Below are positions 43,990-54,985 of a DNA stretch of 64,000 nucleotides, piece by piece. The position numbers and the translations under genes were made by a program. This DNA is from Candolleomyces eurysporus (lineage: Eukaryota > Basidiomycota > Agaricomycetes > Agaricales > Psathyrellaceae), in the NCBI GenBank assembly GCA_027579435.1, contig JANBPK010001478.1, forward strand, positions 1 through 64,000, given 5' to 3'. Each line of letters begins with the position of its first letter. Positions within the stretch are counted from its first letter, which is position 1. Below the pieces are notes generated by a model, which was not told the origin of the DNA, did not search any database, and saw nothing but the letters and a program-made list of their open reading frames with translations.

Positions 43990-45010
43990 CTCTTTGTTGA
44001 GACCGTATTCCCTAATCCAATCGTTCGACGATACATGCGACATCTCGTTCAATAACATGTGCATGGCGCTCAAATGATTTCTAAAGCCGTTCGACAGGCG
44101 ATTCAGATGTACCTCGTCCTTCGTTGTCTCCTTTTTTCACTCATCGTCTCATCACATTAGTATCTAGTGCAATGAGTGAACCGAAAGGATTCATGTACGT
44201 CTGGGCCAGCCGTAAAGGAATGGAAGAAGAAATAACTACATCGAACTCCCAAAGCCTTAAACGCTCTACCTATCGCTCTCCTTAATTCTGAGGACTTGGC
44301 CAATGCTCACTGTCTACCCTTGCATCATCTACCGCATTTTTCATGGCTCATGCCCTCGTCTCTTCTATCTGCCGGCTCATGATAGCCTCTTTTTATCGAA
44401 ATTCGAACGCGGTAGAGCGGTTCGTCGAGTCGTCGAAATCGCTGGTCACTCCAGTTTTGCAAGTATGAAGGAGTACTTGGGCTTTCAGTTCCATGTCGAG
44501 TCGTTCATTCGGGATGGATACAACATCATTGGGCCTTTGTACTGCTTGGGGACAGAACCAAGATGAAGACGATGATCATCCATACGACCAACTTAAAGCC
44601 GACACGATCCCTGTCATCCGAGTCCACTTGGACTTACCTTGGGAACCCCTTCTCAACACCCTAGCTAGACTGCGAGGGGATACTTTTAGTAGTTGGTGGG
44701 GATCTGCATAAGACGATGGAGATGTCGATGGGAGGAGGGCCTGGCTAGATGGTGGCGGTGGTGGTGATGGTGAGAGCAGAGGCTGGGTCAGAGCAGGATT
44801 TGGACGTTAGATAGATCTTCTGGTGAAGCACGCGGGTTGGGAACAAGCGGAATCAAAGGATGCTTCCGATTTGTACAGTCTCCAGCGTCTCGACTGACTG
44901 ACTCAGTGCGGGGTGGGTTTGCGCTGCGAGGGTTGGTATAAACGTTGGTGCTAATATTCCAACAGCGACGCCGACGGCGGTCACGAACTATCATCAACGG
45001 GGAGACAAGA
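43990..45010 (+). pseudogene. Thiamine-diphosphate enzyme remnant 6
   Basis: In order: 'IVRRYMRHLVQ', 'KAVRQAIQ', 'AMSEPKGFMYVWASRKGMEEE', 'RNSNAVERFVE', 'LVTPVLQV', 'ADTIPVIRVHLDLPWEPLLN', and near 44910-44990 the C-terminal 'GVGLRCEGWYKRWC'-like stretch that aligns by DNA to 13900-13980. Several stops and frameshifts. It is the most diverged copy. Confidence 0.55.
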
Positions 45011-45156
45011 TCCAGAGATAATGCTTCCATTTTATTCACATATAAGTACATGTTCATTGGGTGTTCCATCGAGCGGTCGCACACTCACATACACTGGGGT
45101 CTAAGGGAAAAATCGAAATGGGATAGCATCGGAGTGGTAACTGGACGGCGCTCAGC

Positions 45157-46537
45157 TTAACAAGCCGAATTGGTCTGTGTCAAAAGGGCCAATTTCCACG
45201 GCAAATCTCCATAATCCCCCTCGGCGCTCGGATCCATCCCTTGATACAGATACTCCATCTTGCATGGGCCGATCCTCATCTCCTGGTCCACTCCACTACG
45301 GATCAGCTCCCCATGGCTGAAATCCTTCGTCCACGCTACGGTCCCACTCGGGAACACCACATTGTTAGACCTCATAAACGCATTCTCCTCCTCCGATGCC
45401 AATTCCTTCCAAGGCCCAGCGATACTCGACGAAGTCCACGATCTAAACCATCTCCTCCCATCCGTCCCAATGGCCTCAACAAGCAACAAATAGCTGTTCT
45501 TCGCGTACCGATAGACATTCGAGGCTTCAAACAGCCGGAACCTTTCTGGATCCTGCAAGGCAATGACCGGCTCGCTGAACCCGTCGGGGAACTTCGCCAG
45601 GGGCGTTTCGGAGCGGTAAAGCTGACCATTGTCGTCGGAAGAGAAGAGGTGGCAAAGCGCCTCGTCACAGATAACCCACATATCGACCCAATACCCGCTC
45701 CCTATATTCTGCTCGATGATCAACGGCATTCCAGAGTAGAACGTCTTGGGCTCTGTCCATCCCGCGGGGTTGCTGATGTCTGGGTTCGTCGAATAAGCAG
45801 CGTTGCCGTTCTGGTAGACGAGATACCACAATTTTTGAGGCGCGAAGTAGAAAATCTGAGGCGCTGCGCGGTAGCCTGGTCCAATTCCCGACTGGTCGAG
45901 GTAGTAGAATGGAGCAGATGGTGCTTCCGACCAGGTGGTGAAGTTTGTGTAGAAGAGGCCCCAGTTGTTGTTCTTCGCGGTGGTAGCGAAGACGTGCCAA
46001 CGGCCTTTGTGATAGATAATGGAGGGATCTTTGACAGCAGAGAGGTTACGGGAGTCGTCCTTGGGGGGAGATCAACGGGCCACTGGAGCTCCACAGGAAG
46101 CTGGTCTGGAGTGGAGCGGGGGGACCCGTATGGGGAGGTTTGGGGGAAGGGGGAGGTTTGGCCGTTGGCAATGGACTGGCTGGGCCAGGAGCGCAATGGG
46201 AATACCATTCTAAACGATCATCAGACTCTGCTCATTGGACATCAAGATCTACAACTTGCCATTGACGAACGTGCAGACACCTTGCCTGCAAGTAGTGGGT
46301 CCGCTGGTCGTTGAAAAAATGAACCTATCAATACACCGACGGTAAGGAAACAGTGAAGACTCTCACCTATGGACTTTCTGCAATGCAAAAATAGAATCAG
46401 TCAACAATTCCGATCATCGCAGAAGAGAAGGATGTGACACTCACTCCGCCACACTGTCCGAAAAGCGGAGCAACACTTTGGGCCAGAGCCACCGAGAACG
46501 ATACGAGTAGAAATACAATTGCCTGACGGGATCTCAT
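45157..46537 (-). CDS. GH62 alpha-L-arabinofuranosidase with CBM1, copy 1 (frameshifted)
   Basis: Secreted enzyme removing arabinose side chains from arabinoxylan. Exons: 46537-46445 (signal peptide MRSRQAIVFLLVSFSVALA, then GQCGG), an 11-nt microexon 46377-46367, 46303-46260, and 46209-45157. The joined CBM1 reads GQCGGKVHSGPTTC..VCTF then 'EWYSHCAPG', a cellulose-binding module. A Pro/Thr/Ser linker leads to GH62: 'KDPSIIYHKGRWHVFATTAK', 'SGIGPGYRAAPQIFYFAP', 'WYLVYQNGNAAYSTN', 'DMWVICDEALCHLFSSDDNG', 'RFRLFEASNVYRY', 'MEYLYQGMDPSAEGDYGDLP'. The third donor is GC (GCAAGT). Six G's at 46063-46068, where copy 2 has five, shift the frame after 'LISP'. It could be a pseudogene or a base-call error. 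Confidence 0.8.
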
Positions 46538-47084
46538 GGTCCGCTGAACGTCGATCTTCGACAACCAGAGTTGATAGGCTCGTGATGAAGGACGGGGGGA
46601 ATTTAGAGGACACGGTGATAATCTCCCCAACTTCCGGAGTGTTTATATATGTCTGTAAACAGTCATCTTAACTCCCCGACCGCCTTGAAGAAGGGTCGTA
46701 CTGGAATTTTGCAAGTCGACGGTCATCTGAACTCTCCAACTAACGAGAATTGCTGAAGTTCGGCGAAATTGTGGGGGAAAATAGCGGATTAACTTAGCAG
46801 AACGCTCGCTTCTTTGCTCACGTTTGGGAGATATGAAGAGTGCCCTCTCCGCACCCGACATCACGTTGCATGCGTGATGATCGACACACCTATAAATCTG
46901 CTTCTCCATCGTAATAGACATATGGAATATCTCCATGTCCAAGCGAAGGAATTTCGATTTTCTTTTGTTCGGAGTGCCCTACACGAGAAGTCACTGCAAC
47001 CTCTGAGACCATGACACATGACGAAGGCATACATACCTACGAGGATACCGTGCACCATCTAGTCGTCGGCCTAATTCCCCGTTA
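46538..47084. other. Upstream region of GH62 copy 1
   Basis: A TATA-like TATATAAA on the minus strand (46641-46648) lies about 105 bp before the GH62 start, with a counterpart before copy 2. No gene is seen in the remainder. Confidence 0.4.
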
Positions 47085-48178
47085 TAGTGCTCTGGCGAAC
47101 ACTTCGGTCCTAGCCAGCTTCTTCTCCCACTCCTTCAGCCACGGATCATGCAACCCAAACGCGCTCTGCGCTAACAAGCTAATGGTCCGTTTCCTCTGAC
47201 GCACCATGCGTACCCATGAAAGTAGGTCAAACCGTTCTCGGTTCGCATCCATTCTCGTCGCCTTTCTCCTCCTCTTAGCATTCTTATCAGTCGAAAGGCG
47301 ATGGAACCCTGCTCACTCCTCTTTCTCGAGCGTCCCCTCATTCCCGCTTTCACCAAGACCACTCCGTAAAAGATGCGATATTCATGTGCGTCCTTCCTCT
47401 CTGTAAATAGCAAATCCACTCTGTCAGCCAAATCCAATTACGTCTCGTCCTATCCGGTGAATCCTCAAATCTAAGCATACCACGTGAACCCGACCGTGGG
47501 GGTGCCGTCCTTATTGTCGGCTCTGCAGAGGTGCTTGGTGTGCCCAGTAGCTCAAGTATTGAAGTTCAGGCCCTTGATAGTAACTCAGCCTAAGGGAGTT
47601 GAAAAATAGACGTGCGTAGGTGAGGGTAACCCAAAATGGGAACATAACGAATCGGTAGACCATGCTACGGCCGGATGGAATAGCTCGACCTAATGGACAT
47701 AGATCATTAGAGTATCAGTCCATCTCGTGATTGAAACGCGGGAACAACGAATGAACGATAACGCACAAAGTCTAAAGCAAACTTGACAGCCTTCTTCCTG
47801 TACTCTTCAGCCCTCACCAGATCTTCCTTGCGCCTCAGCCCAGGACAGACCGGGACCAGCCTTCGCCCAGGTCGGCCTTCGTGCGTTCGGCGTTGTATTG
47901 CGCGGAGCCTGTTTTCTTGACAGAGATTGGCAACTATCTGTTCGTTTGACCGAGCTCACGACTGCGGACGAGGACTGAGAGGAAGAGAAAGGTACGAAAA
48001 CGAAACGAGAGGGAAAGAGGCGCAAAAAGGGAGGAAACGACAAAAGGTGACAAGAGAAGACGGGACACCCCAGCTCACCCTACACCACAGCCAATTCGTG
48101 TGGCCAATTCGTGTTCCCCCTTTCAATTCATAACGCCCAACCATTTCTTCGACTTCCCCCTCTCCTACTTCGTACACA
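47085..48178 (-). pseudogene. DUF2264 protein pseudogene (copy 1 of cassette)
   Basis: DNA collinear on the minus strand with the intact gene at 50608-52816, but with large internal deletions. From low to high coordinate: the C-terminal end ('SFGLHDPWLKEWEKKLA' by comparison, 47090-47215), a gap corresponding to about 51065-51590, the 'GRAIPFG' region near 47670-47690, the 'AVKFALDF' exon near 47790, and the exon 1 end near 48080-48175 ('NWLWCRV'). Stops and frameshifts are numerous. It lies upstream of GH62 copy 1 just as the intact gene lies upstream of GH62 copy 2. Confidence 0.7.
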
Positions 48179-48735
48179 CTCCCCTCAGTAGATCTGTCAG
48201 AGGTCGATGAAAGGCTGCGTGCGGGAGTAGTGGAGGCTGGTAGACGGTCATATGGGCTGATCGATACCAACCCACGCGAACTATGGGTTTTTGGTGAATT
48301 TGTTCGGGAAAGCAGGGCGCTCGCTTCTTCACCCACGTTGGGCTCACGTGTGTGGCGAAACTGCGCCTGCATATAGGAAGCTGCGCATAGAGGGAGGATG
48401 AATTACAGCGAGCGAGGGAATTTGGATTATTTTTGGTTCGAGGCGGTCTGCGCATGCTCGCATATTGTGAAGAAGGCAATGAGTGAAAGAGAGATTCCTG
48501 GGATCGCCGCATAGCCACAAATCTGATCTAATCTTATCTACAAATTGGTTTAGCCCAATCCTCTACTCACCAATAGATATTAATAGCACAAGCACCTGGA
48601 TCGCTTCGGAAGAGTCAGTAATATATATACTCTTTGTACGTTGCCAATTGTAGCTTTAGCGAATCGGAATGAAGAGATCGTTCGTCGTGCAGTCGGAGTT
48701 GAAAGGATCCAAACGATAACATGAAGCAGAGGATT
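48179..48735. other. Spacer between the two cassette copies
   Basis: No gene is seen. The left end is the break point of the DUF2264 pseudogene; the right end is the 3' flank of GH62 copy 2. Confidence 0.4.
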
Positions 48736-50138
48736 TCAACAAGCCGAATTTGTCTGGGTAACAAGGGCCAGCCTCCATGGCAAATCACCATAAGGCCCTT
48801 CAGCATTTGGATCCATCCCCTGGTAGAAATACACCATCTTGCATGGGTTGATCTTCATCTCCTGGTCCACCCCACTCCGGATCATCTCGCCATGACTGAA
48901 ATCTTTCGTCCATTCCGGGGTTCCACTCGGGAACACCACATTATTGGACCTCATAAACGCATTATCCTCCTCTGCCGCCAACTCTTTCCAAGGCCCAGCG
49001 ATACTCGACGAAGTCCACGACCTAAACCACCTCCTCTCATCCGTCCCAATTGCCTCGACGAGCAACAAATAGCTATCCTTCGCGTATTGATAGACGTTGG
49101 AAGCTTCAAACAGCCGGAACCTGTTTGGGTCCTGCAAGGCAATGACGGGCTCGTTAAACCCGTCGGGAAAATTCTCCAGCGGTGTCTCGGAGCGGTAAAG
49201 CTGACCGTTATCGTCGGACGAGAAGAGGTGGCAAAGCGCCTCGTCACAGATAACCCACATATCAAGCCAATATCCTTCCCCGATGTGTTGTTCAACGATC
49301 TTCGGCATTCCAGAGTAGAACGTCTTGGGCTCCGTCCATCCTGCGGGGTTGTCGATGTCCGGGTTCGTCGAGTAAGCAGCGTTCCCGTTCTGATAGACCA
49401 GATACCAAAGCTTCTGAGGGGCAAAGTAAAAGATTTGAGGTGCCGCACGGTATCCCGTCCCAATTCCCGACTGGTCGAGATAGAAGAAGGGTGCAGAGGC
49501 CGCTTGGGACCACGTTGTGAAGTTCGTATAGAAGAGACCCCAACTCCCCGACTTCGCGGTTGTAGCAAAGACGTGCCAAACACCATCGTGGTAGACGATG
49601 GAGGGGTCTTTCACACCAGCGAGGTTACGTGAATCGTTCTTGGGGGAGATTAAAGGGCCAGTGGAGCTCCAAATGAAACTAGGAGGAAGTGGGGACGCAT
49701 CGGTTGTGGAAGGAGAGTTCGAGTTAGCGGTCGATGAGGGCAGGTTAGAGATGATGGTGGACGGGGGTGGGCTGGCTGTACCGGGCACGCATTTTGAGTA
49801 CCATTCTAAATGACTATAAGAATAGTATACACCCGTTCCAGGTGAGTAGCTCTCACCGTTAACAAACGTGCAAACACCTTGTCTACACGTAGTGGGTCCG
49901 CTGGAAGTCCGAGTCGTGATCTATCAGTGCATTGAGCATAAGAAATCGAGTTGTCCTTACGTATGAGTTTTCTGGAAGACCGAAAGAATCAACGATCCAA
50001 TCATTGGCTGCAAGCAGAAGAGAAGAATGTTATACTCACCCCACCACACTGTCCATGAAGCGGAACACTTTGGGCCAACGTCACGGAGATAGTACCCGTT
50101 GACACAAAAAGAAACACAACTGCCTGAAGAGACCTCAT
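48736..50138 (-). CDS. GH62 alpha-L-arabinofuranosidase with CBM1, copy 2 (intact)
   Basis: Exons 50138-50040, microexon 49971-49961 (11 nt), 49900-49857 and 49805-48736 join to 1224 nt (407 aa). Signal peptide: MRSLQAVVFLFVSTGTISVT, cleaved near 'LAQS'. CBM1: GQCGGKTHTGPTTCRQ then 'VCTFVNEWYSKCVPG'. A Ser/Pro/Thr linker follows (PPPSTIISNLPSS..). GH62 domain from about residue 90: 'SPKNDSRNLAGVKDPSIVYH', 'LFYTNFTTWSQA', 'GYRAAPQIFYFAPQK', 'YSGMPKIVEQHIGEGYWLDM', 'ICDEALCHLFSSDDNGQLYR', 'FRLFEASNVYQYAKDSY', ending 'TQTNSAC'. In clan GH-F the Asp of 'KDPS' and the Glu of 'LFEASNVY' are the expected base and acid, by family analogy. Secreted; acts on arabinoxylan. A TATA-rich piece lies about 105 bp upstream. 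The neighbour upstream, DUF2264, forms the other half of the cassette. Confidence 0.93.
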
Positions 50139-50607
50139 GGTAGGCCAAGATAACGTCGATCTTCAACCAAAGTTGATAAGTCCGTGATTGACGTGGGGTG
50201 CGGTGGGCACGGAGCTGCCTACCATCCAGAGGGGATATTGTAATATATATATCACTTCGTCCAAGGAGAACGGGAGCAGTGGAAGCTGGAAACGGTCATC
50301 TGAGTCGTCAACGAACACGTTCGGCGAAATTGTTCGGGATAACTTAGTAGGACGATCGGTTCTTTGCTCACGTTTGTGGGATGCGAAGCGCTGCTCTACG
50401 TACTCGGAGTCAAGCAGGTGAGCGTATACGGCTGCACGTTGAAGGTTTCACATATGGTTCCAAATTGTAAGGATAAATGTACAAGCGAAAGAACGTTTCT
50501 CTTTCCTTCTTTCGTTGGATGTAGTCTATCTACATCATGTATAAGGCCAATATACAAGACAAATATATACATACTGATAAGGATAGAATACACCTGGAAT
50601 CGTTCAC
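50139..50607. other. Spacer between GH62 copy 2 and DUF2264 gene
   Basis: Contains the GH62 promoter (TATATATATTA on the minus strand, about 50240-50252) and, at the right end, the 3' flank of the DUF2264 gene. No further gene is seen. Confidence 0.45.
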
Positions 50608-52816
50608 CTAGTTCCCCTTCATAACGCTTTTCAAAACACCCTCAATCCCAGCTGGCTTCTTTCCCCACTCTTTCAACCACGAGGCATGCAACCCAAACGC
50701 ACTCTGCGGCAAGGCAAAAACAGCCGTAACAAGCCAATGATCCTCCTCCTCCGATGCTCCATGCGTACCCATGAGCGTAGGTAAAATAGTTCTCGGTTCA
50801 ATGAGGTTGGTATTCGCGTCCATCCTCATCGCCTTCCCCTTCCTCTTCGCATTGGTCTCAACAGCCGCAACCCCCGAAACGCCCGCGGACGACGTAGCCC
50901 TCGCGATAGGTCCATCCTCGACCGTCCCCTCATTCTCGCTATCACCACCACCACCAGCCGAAAGAGGATTCAACGCGCGTCCGTCCTTCCCCTGCCCATA
51001 AATCGCAAATCCGCCCTCAGCCGAAATCAAGTCTCTCCTCGTCCTAATCCTATGAATCCTCAAATGCCAAAGCGGATTCTCCTTCCTGGGAGGTATAAGC
51101 CATGTCTCCACCTCTACGCCCTTCCACGGATACCACATACTCCTCAACCACCCCGCCCCCTCCTCAATCCTCGCCTCCCTCGTCTCCCTCCTGCATTTCC
51201 ACGTCTCCCCCTCATCATCGCTCAACGCCAGAGTATTATCGCCACCCAACTCTTCCAAGGTAAGCGAACCGACGGGGACGCTGTACCCAAACGCAGATGA
51301 ATACGCCAGTTTACCGTACTTCGCCGCACTCTGCTTGACGGGATACGAACATTGCTGTCCACTCGACAGTATGAAGGTATGCCCCCCAAGATTCGACGCG
51401 ATGTGCAGAGGGTTCTTCAGTAACTTCACAGTTCCTTTCAGAACATCCGGATACGCTTCTTCGTGGGCCGTCCAGAACGGATGGTCATCATCCAGAGCCA
51501 ACGGGATGAAAGCTTTGCAGCACCAATACACGCTCCCGGGCGAGTTGTAGTTTTCCGTCAAATTCATATTGGGGTAGTTGAACCCGATAGTGAGTGTCCC
51601 GTCTTTATTGTAGGCTCCCGGTGCTTGGCGGGCCCAGTAACGCAGATTCCTGAGTAGCAGGCCTTTGATGATACCCCAGGTGAGAGGAGCGGGAAGGTCG
51701 ACGTCGGCGTAGGCAAGAGCGCCCCAGAATGAGGACATGGCGAATCGGTAGACCATGCTACGTCCGAAGGGGATGGCTCGACCTATAATACATATTTTGC
51801 AAGATTAATTCGCCATCGTTATCGGGAAAAGGAGGATAACGCACCTTCGTCATCGAAATAATGCATAAAGTCCAGCGCAAACTTGACAGCCCGTTTCCTA
51901 TACTCTTCACTCCTCACCGGATCTTCCTCGCGCATCAACTTGGAATAGACGAGTTGCGCAACCTGGATGGCGAAGGAAGAGGAGTAGTAGTCCAGTTGGA
52001 CTACACCTTCAGGTCCGTCTCGGGACCAACCTTCGCCGATGTAGAAAGTATCGAGGTGGTCAAGGTCGGCTTTCATACGTTCTGCGTTGTATTTGGTGGA
52101 GCCAGCTTTCTTGAGACCGAGATTGGCGAATACCTATTTGATTGAATGAGCACACGACTCTATATGAGTAGAAAGGAGAGAAAGGCGACGAAGAGAAATG
52201 CGAAAACGAAACGAAACGAAAGCATAGACACGAACAAGGCTGAGATATCACGAAAGAGATGACAAAGGGCGAGAAGAGACGGCGACTAACTCACCCTAAA
52301 CCACAACCAATTGGTATTCGGCATCTCCTTCCCATTCATAACGTTTAACCACTCCTCGAGCTTCCCCCTCTCCCCCTCCGTATAACTCCCCCATGTCTCC
52401 TTCGGACAACTAGCCAAGAAGAACCCAATCGGACTACACTCCACCATCCTCTGATCTTTGTCCCTCATGTACCCCCAAAACTCCGGACTCGCGGAGTCGA
52501 CACCGTTCTTCAAGCCATCAACCCACCTCTTCGAACCTTCGTAGGTCCCCCCACCTTTAAGAAGGGCAGCAAGACCCCATAGTGGGCGAGCAAACCCCTC
52601 GAGTTGGGCTGCGACGTCGTCGTAGTGCGTCCCTGTATACCCTAAGTGAATACGCGAGCCACCAGGGGAGGTGTACGCGGCCAAAGGGTCGAGGAGGTCT
52701 TTAAGAAACTGTGCGAGGTCTGACTTGGTGAGCAGAGGGTTGGAGGAGAAGCGTGTTGCAGGAGAGGGGAAGAAGGAGACGGTTCCGGCGAGTGTTGGGT
52801 CAATAGTAGCGGCCAT
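50608..52816 (-). CDS. DUF2264 domain protein
   Basis: Exons 52816-52295, 52133-51845 and 51782-50608 join to 1986 nt (661 aa) with consistent phases and GT-AG introns (161 and 62 nt). The N-terminal half shows DUF2264 hallmarks: '[20 protein letters not shown]', '[20 protein letters not shown]', '[20 protein letters not shown]', 'NTNWLWFRV', '[20 protein letters not shown]', '[20 protein letters not shown]', '[19 protein letters not shown]'. The C-terminal half continues to '[17 protein letters not shown]'. The family has an alpha/alpha-toroid-like look and is linked to polysaccharide breakdown in bacteria and fungi; its substrate is not established. No signal peptide is evident. Pairing with an arabinofuranosidase, duplicated as a unit, supports a role in plant-wall sugar use, but that is inference. 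Confidence 0.88.
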
Positions 52817-53550
52817 TGTTGGCGTGCACTAGCAGGGTGTTGGTATCGGCGAGTCAATCAATCAATCGACTCGGGTTTGTAGTATAGTGGGGTCGTCGAG
52901 GATGAACAGTGGGCGGAGGGGTGTGAACAGACGTTCACCGTCGGGTGGGATCGTATCCAAAAACAACTTTCCATGCTCCCTTAAGAAGATATCTCGTAGC
53001 CAAGTAGATAGCTCGTGGCGGCCCGCTGTGTTCCATGTCTGATTGACGACAGATGTGGTGTCTTCTCGCTCGGATTTTCTTCTGAGATATTGGAAAGGGT
53101 GCAGTGGCGCATATTCTCTCCGTTAGAGCTGAACCTGAGAGTCGTGTTAAATGAAGGTCAAAAGACGAAGAGAGGAAGATGACTTACACAAGGCTCCAAC
53201 AAGTAATTTTGACTAGACCTTGGGCAGAATGGCATAGTTGTTGGAATGCTGAAGAAGCACAGCAAGTCGATGCCAACCGATAATGCGCCGAGACGAGTCA
53301 GGTGTTCACCGTGTACAAATTCTGCTCAGAGTGAGGTCACTGGAAGGGAAGATTGCACGGGAGGCGGGTTTAATTAAAGGCAGGTAGATACACAAGCGGT
53401 ACGTACCCTGCATTAAACCTGACACGACACCTTCAATATCTAGGCAGAGTGTTTTGCAGAAATAGGTTCTGACAGAAGCTCAACCATTCATTGACGACGA
53501 GTGATATTAACAAAGACACGTACTGGTCGTGTATACAGAAGCCAAGCCTA
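52817..53550. other. Upstream region of DUF2264 gene
   Basis: No coding frame with support. Also holds the 3' flank of the next minus-strand gene. Confidence 0.4.
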
Positions 53551-54681
53551 CTATGACCCAGCGTTGAGACGGTGCAAACACCGAATCACAGCATGAATTC
53601 CCTCCATAACATCTTCCTTCTCCCGTGGGTCCGTCTGCTTGATGATAGAAGACATCTTGTCCGGATGCCAGCGCAGTAAGGAAGACCGAATACGGTCTTT
53701 TCTCGTGATCGTGCACCCGCGAACTGTGAGCGGTGCGAGCAAGAATTCTTCTATCCTCTCCCGAGTCAGATCTTGCAGTGTAAGGGGCCGAGTCACGTCG
53801 TCTTGAGGTTGCACAGGCCACGGTATATCGGCAAACGTGAGACATGGCGTGGACCCCATCTCGGTAGTCGCGATCTTCTCCGGCTGGTCGAAACCAGGGC
53901 TGTCCGAAAGCGACGACGATGGCGCGTTCCTCTTCCTTCCTCCGGTCCTCGCCACAAGCTCCTTCCACCTCCTCTCATGCTCCTGCCATATCTCCGTCAA
54001 CCTCTTTTCCACCTCCCGCAACTTCAACTCCTCCCGTATCGCCTTCGTCCTTTTCATATCCCGCCTCCCAAATTCATCTCGGAGCACCCCGCCGCAGCTG
54101 ACCCAATACTCCTCTCCCTTCCTCGCCTCCTCGGCTTCACGCGCTAACCGCTCTTCGTGCAGCTTCTTGAGACGCTGTTGGTGAGCTTCGTAGTCTGCAT
54201 CTATCTGCTCTTGAGAAGAGGTCCTAGTTCCTGAAGGTGCCCATTGCGTCCCCGCGTCACGCGCTGGTTTTCGAGGCTCAGGAGAGCTGGATGACGCGTA
54301 GTTTACGCCAAAGTCAAAAGCGGCGTAAGCTGGAGATGATCCTTGAGGAAACGCGAAATAGCCAAGCGAGGTGTTGACTAGGTTCATGGTAGGCGCTGGC
54401 GTTTCAGGCGTTGTTGCCGCCATAGACCCAGCAGTAATGGTAGGCTTTGGCTGGGGAGTACCGAAGAGCAGAGAGCCAGGTTTTCCAAAGAGTTTAGAGC
54501 GTGCGTCGTCCCGGGGCATTTCAACGTTCAGGTCGAGGATGAAGTCAAGTTGGAGCTGAACTGACTCGAAACTCAACCATGACGATGACGATGGTGGCGG
54601 CGTGCCTTTTCCATGATCCGCCCTGCCAACTTGAATTGGAAATTCCGGTGCGCTGCCCGGCCCAGCCTCCCGGCGCCTCAA
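53551..54681 (-). CDS. Protein with NFKBIL1/J-like C-terminal segment
   Basis: Single frame of 376 aa. Residues 1-160 are Pro/Ser-rich and low in complexity; an alternative start is the Met of 'MPRDDARSKLFG'. Residues about 165-260 form a charged coiled coil (QQRLKKLHEERLAREAEEAR, then REELKLREVEKRLTEIWQEH). The C-terminus reads 'LTFADIPWPV', 'LTRERIEEFLLAP', 'RIRSSLLRWHPDKM', 'REKEDVMEGIHAVIRCLHRL'. This 'IPWP..FL..LLRWHPDK..VxEG...VxRxL' arrangement matches the C-terminal part of NF-kappa-B-inhibitor-like 1 proteins, which echoes a J-domain helix with HPDK (HPD retained). Fungal members are uncharacterised. Cell location cannot be told from sequence. Confidence 0.75.
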   Translation of the reverse strand: MRRREAGPGSAPEFPIQVGRADHGKGTPPPSSSSWLSFESVQLQLDFILDLNVEMPRDDARSKLFGKPGSLLFGTPQPKPTITAGSMAATTPETPAPTMNLVNTSLGYFAFPQGSSPAYAAFDFGVNYASSSSPEPRKPARDAGTQWAPSGTRTSSQEQIDADYEAHQQRLKKLHEERLAREAEEARKGEEYWVSCGGVLRDEFGRRDMKRTKAIREELKLREVEKRLTEIWQEHERRWKELVARTGGRKRNAPSSSLSDSPGFDQPEKIATTEMGSTPCLTFADIPWPVQPQDDVTRPLTLQDLTRERIEEFLLAPLTVRGCTITRKDRIRSSLLRWHPDKMSSIIKQTDPREKEDVMEGIHAVIRCLHRLNAGS

Positions 54682-54985
54682 ATCAGAACCTCCTCAACAG
54701 AACCTCCTCAAAACCCGCTCAAAAGGCAGACGAATAAGTCGATGATCGAAGTGATTATGCACGTCTACATAACGGCAGAAGGAAAATCAAAAGATTACAA
54801 CAAGAGAAGAAGGTCCACATATGGATGTAGTATACAGTTGGATCCCACCCGAAACAGTCGGAACAGAACCCAGAGCGCGAAGGGGAAAGTTACTATGGTC
54901 AACGGTGTATATAAATGAAGGACAGGTGGTATGTATGTATGTATCAATATACGATCTATGTGATATAGGGGGAAGCGATTAGGAA
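54682..54985. other. Short intergenic region
   Basis: Promoter side of the gene at 53551 and 3' flank of the ammonium transporter. A short 'tatgtatgta' repeat at about 54930-54942. No gene is seen. Confidence 0.4.

Noticed and set aside
45241..46314. 357-codon plus-strand frame opposite GH62 copy 1
   Set aside because: It is antisense to a well recognised GH62 domain; a similar antisense frame (48721-49632) lies opposite copy 2. Codon bias of the real gene explains both.
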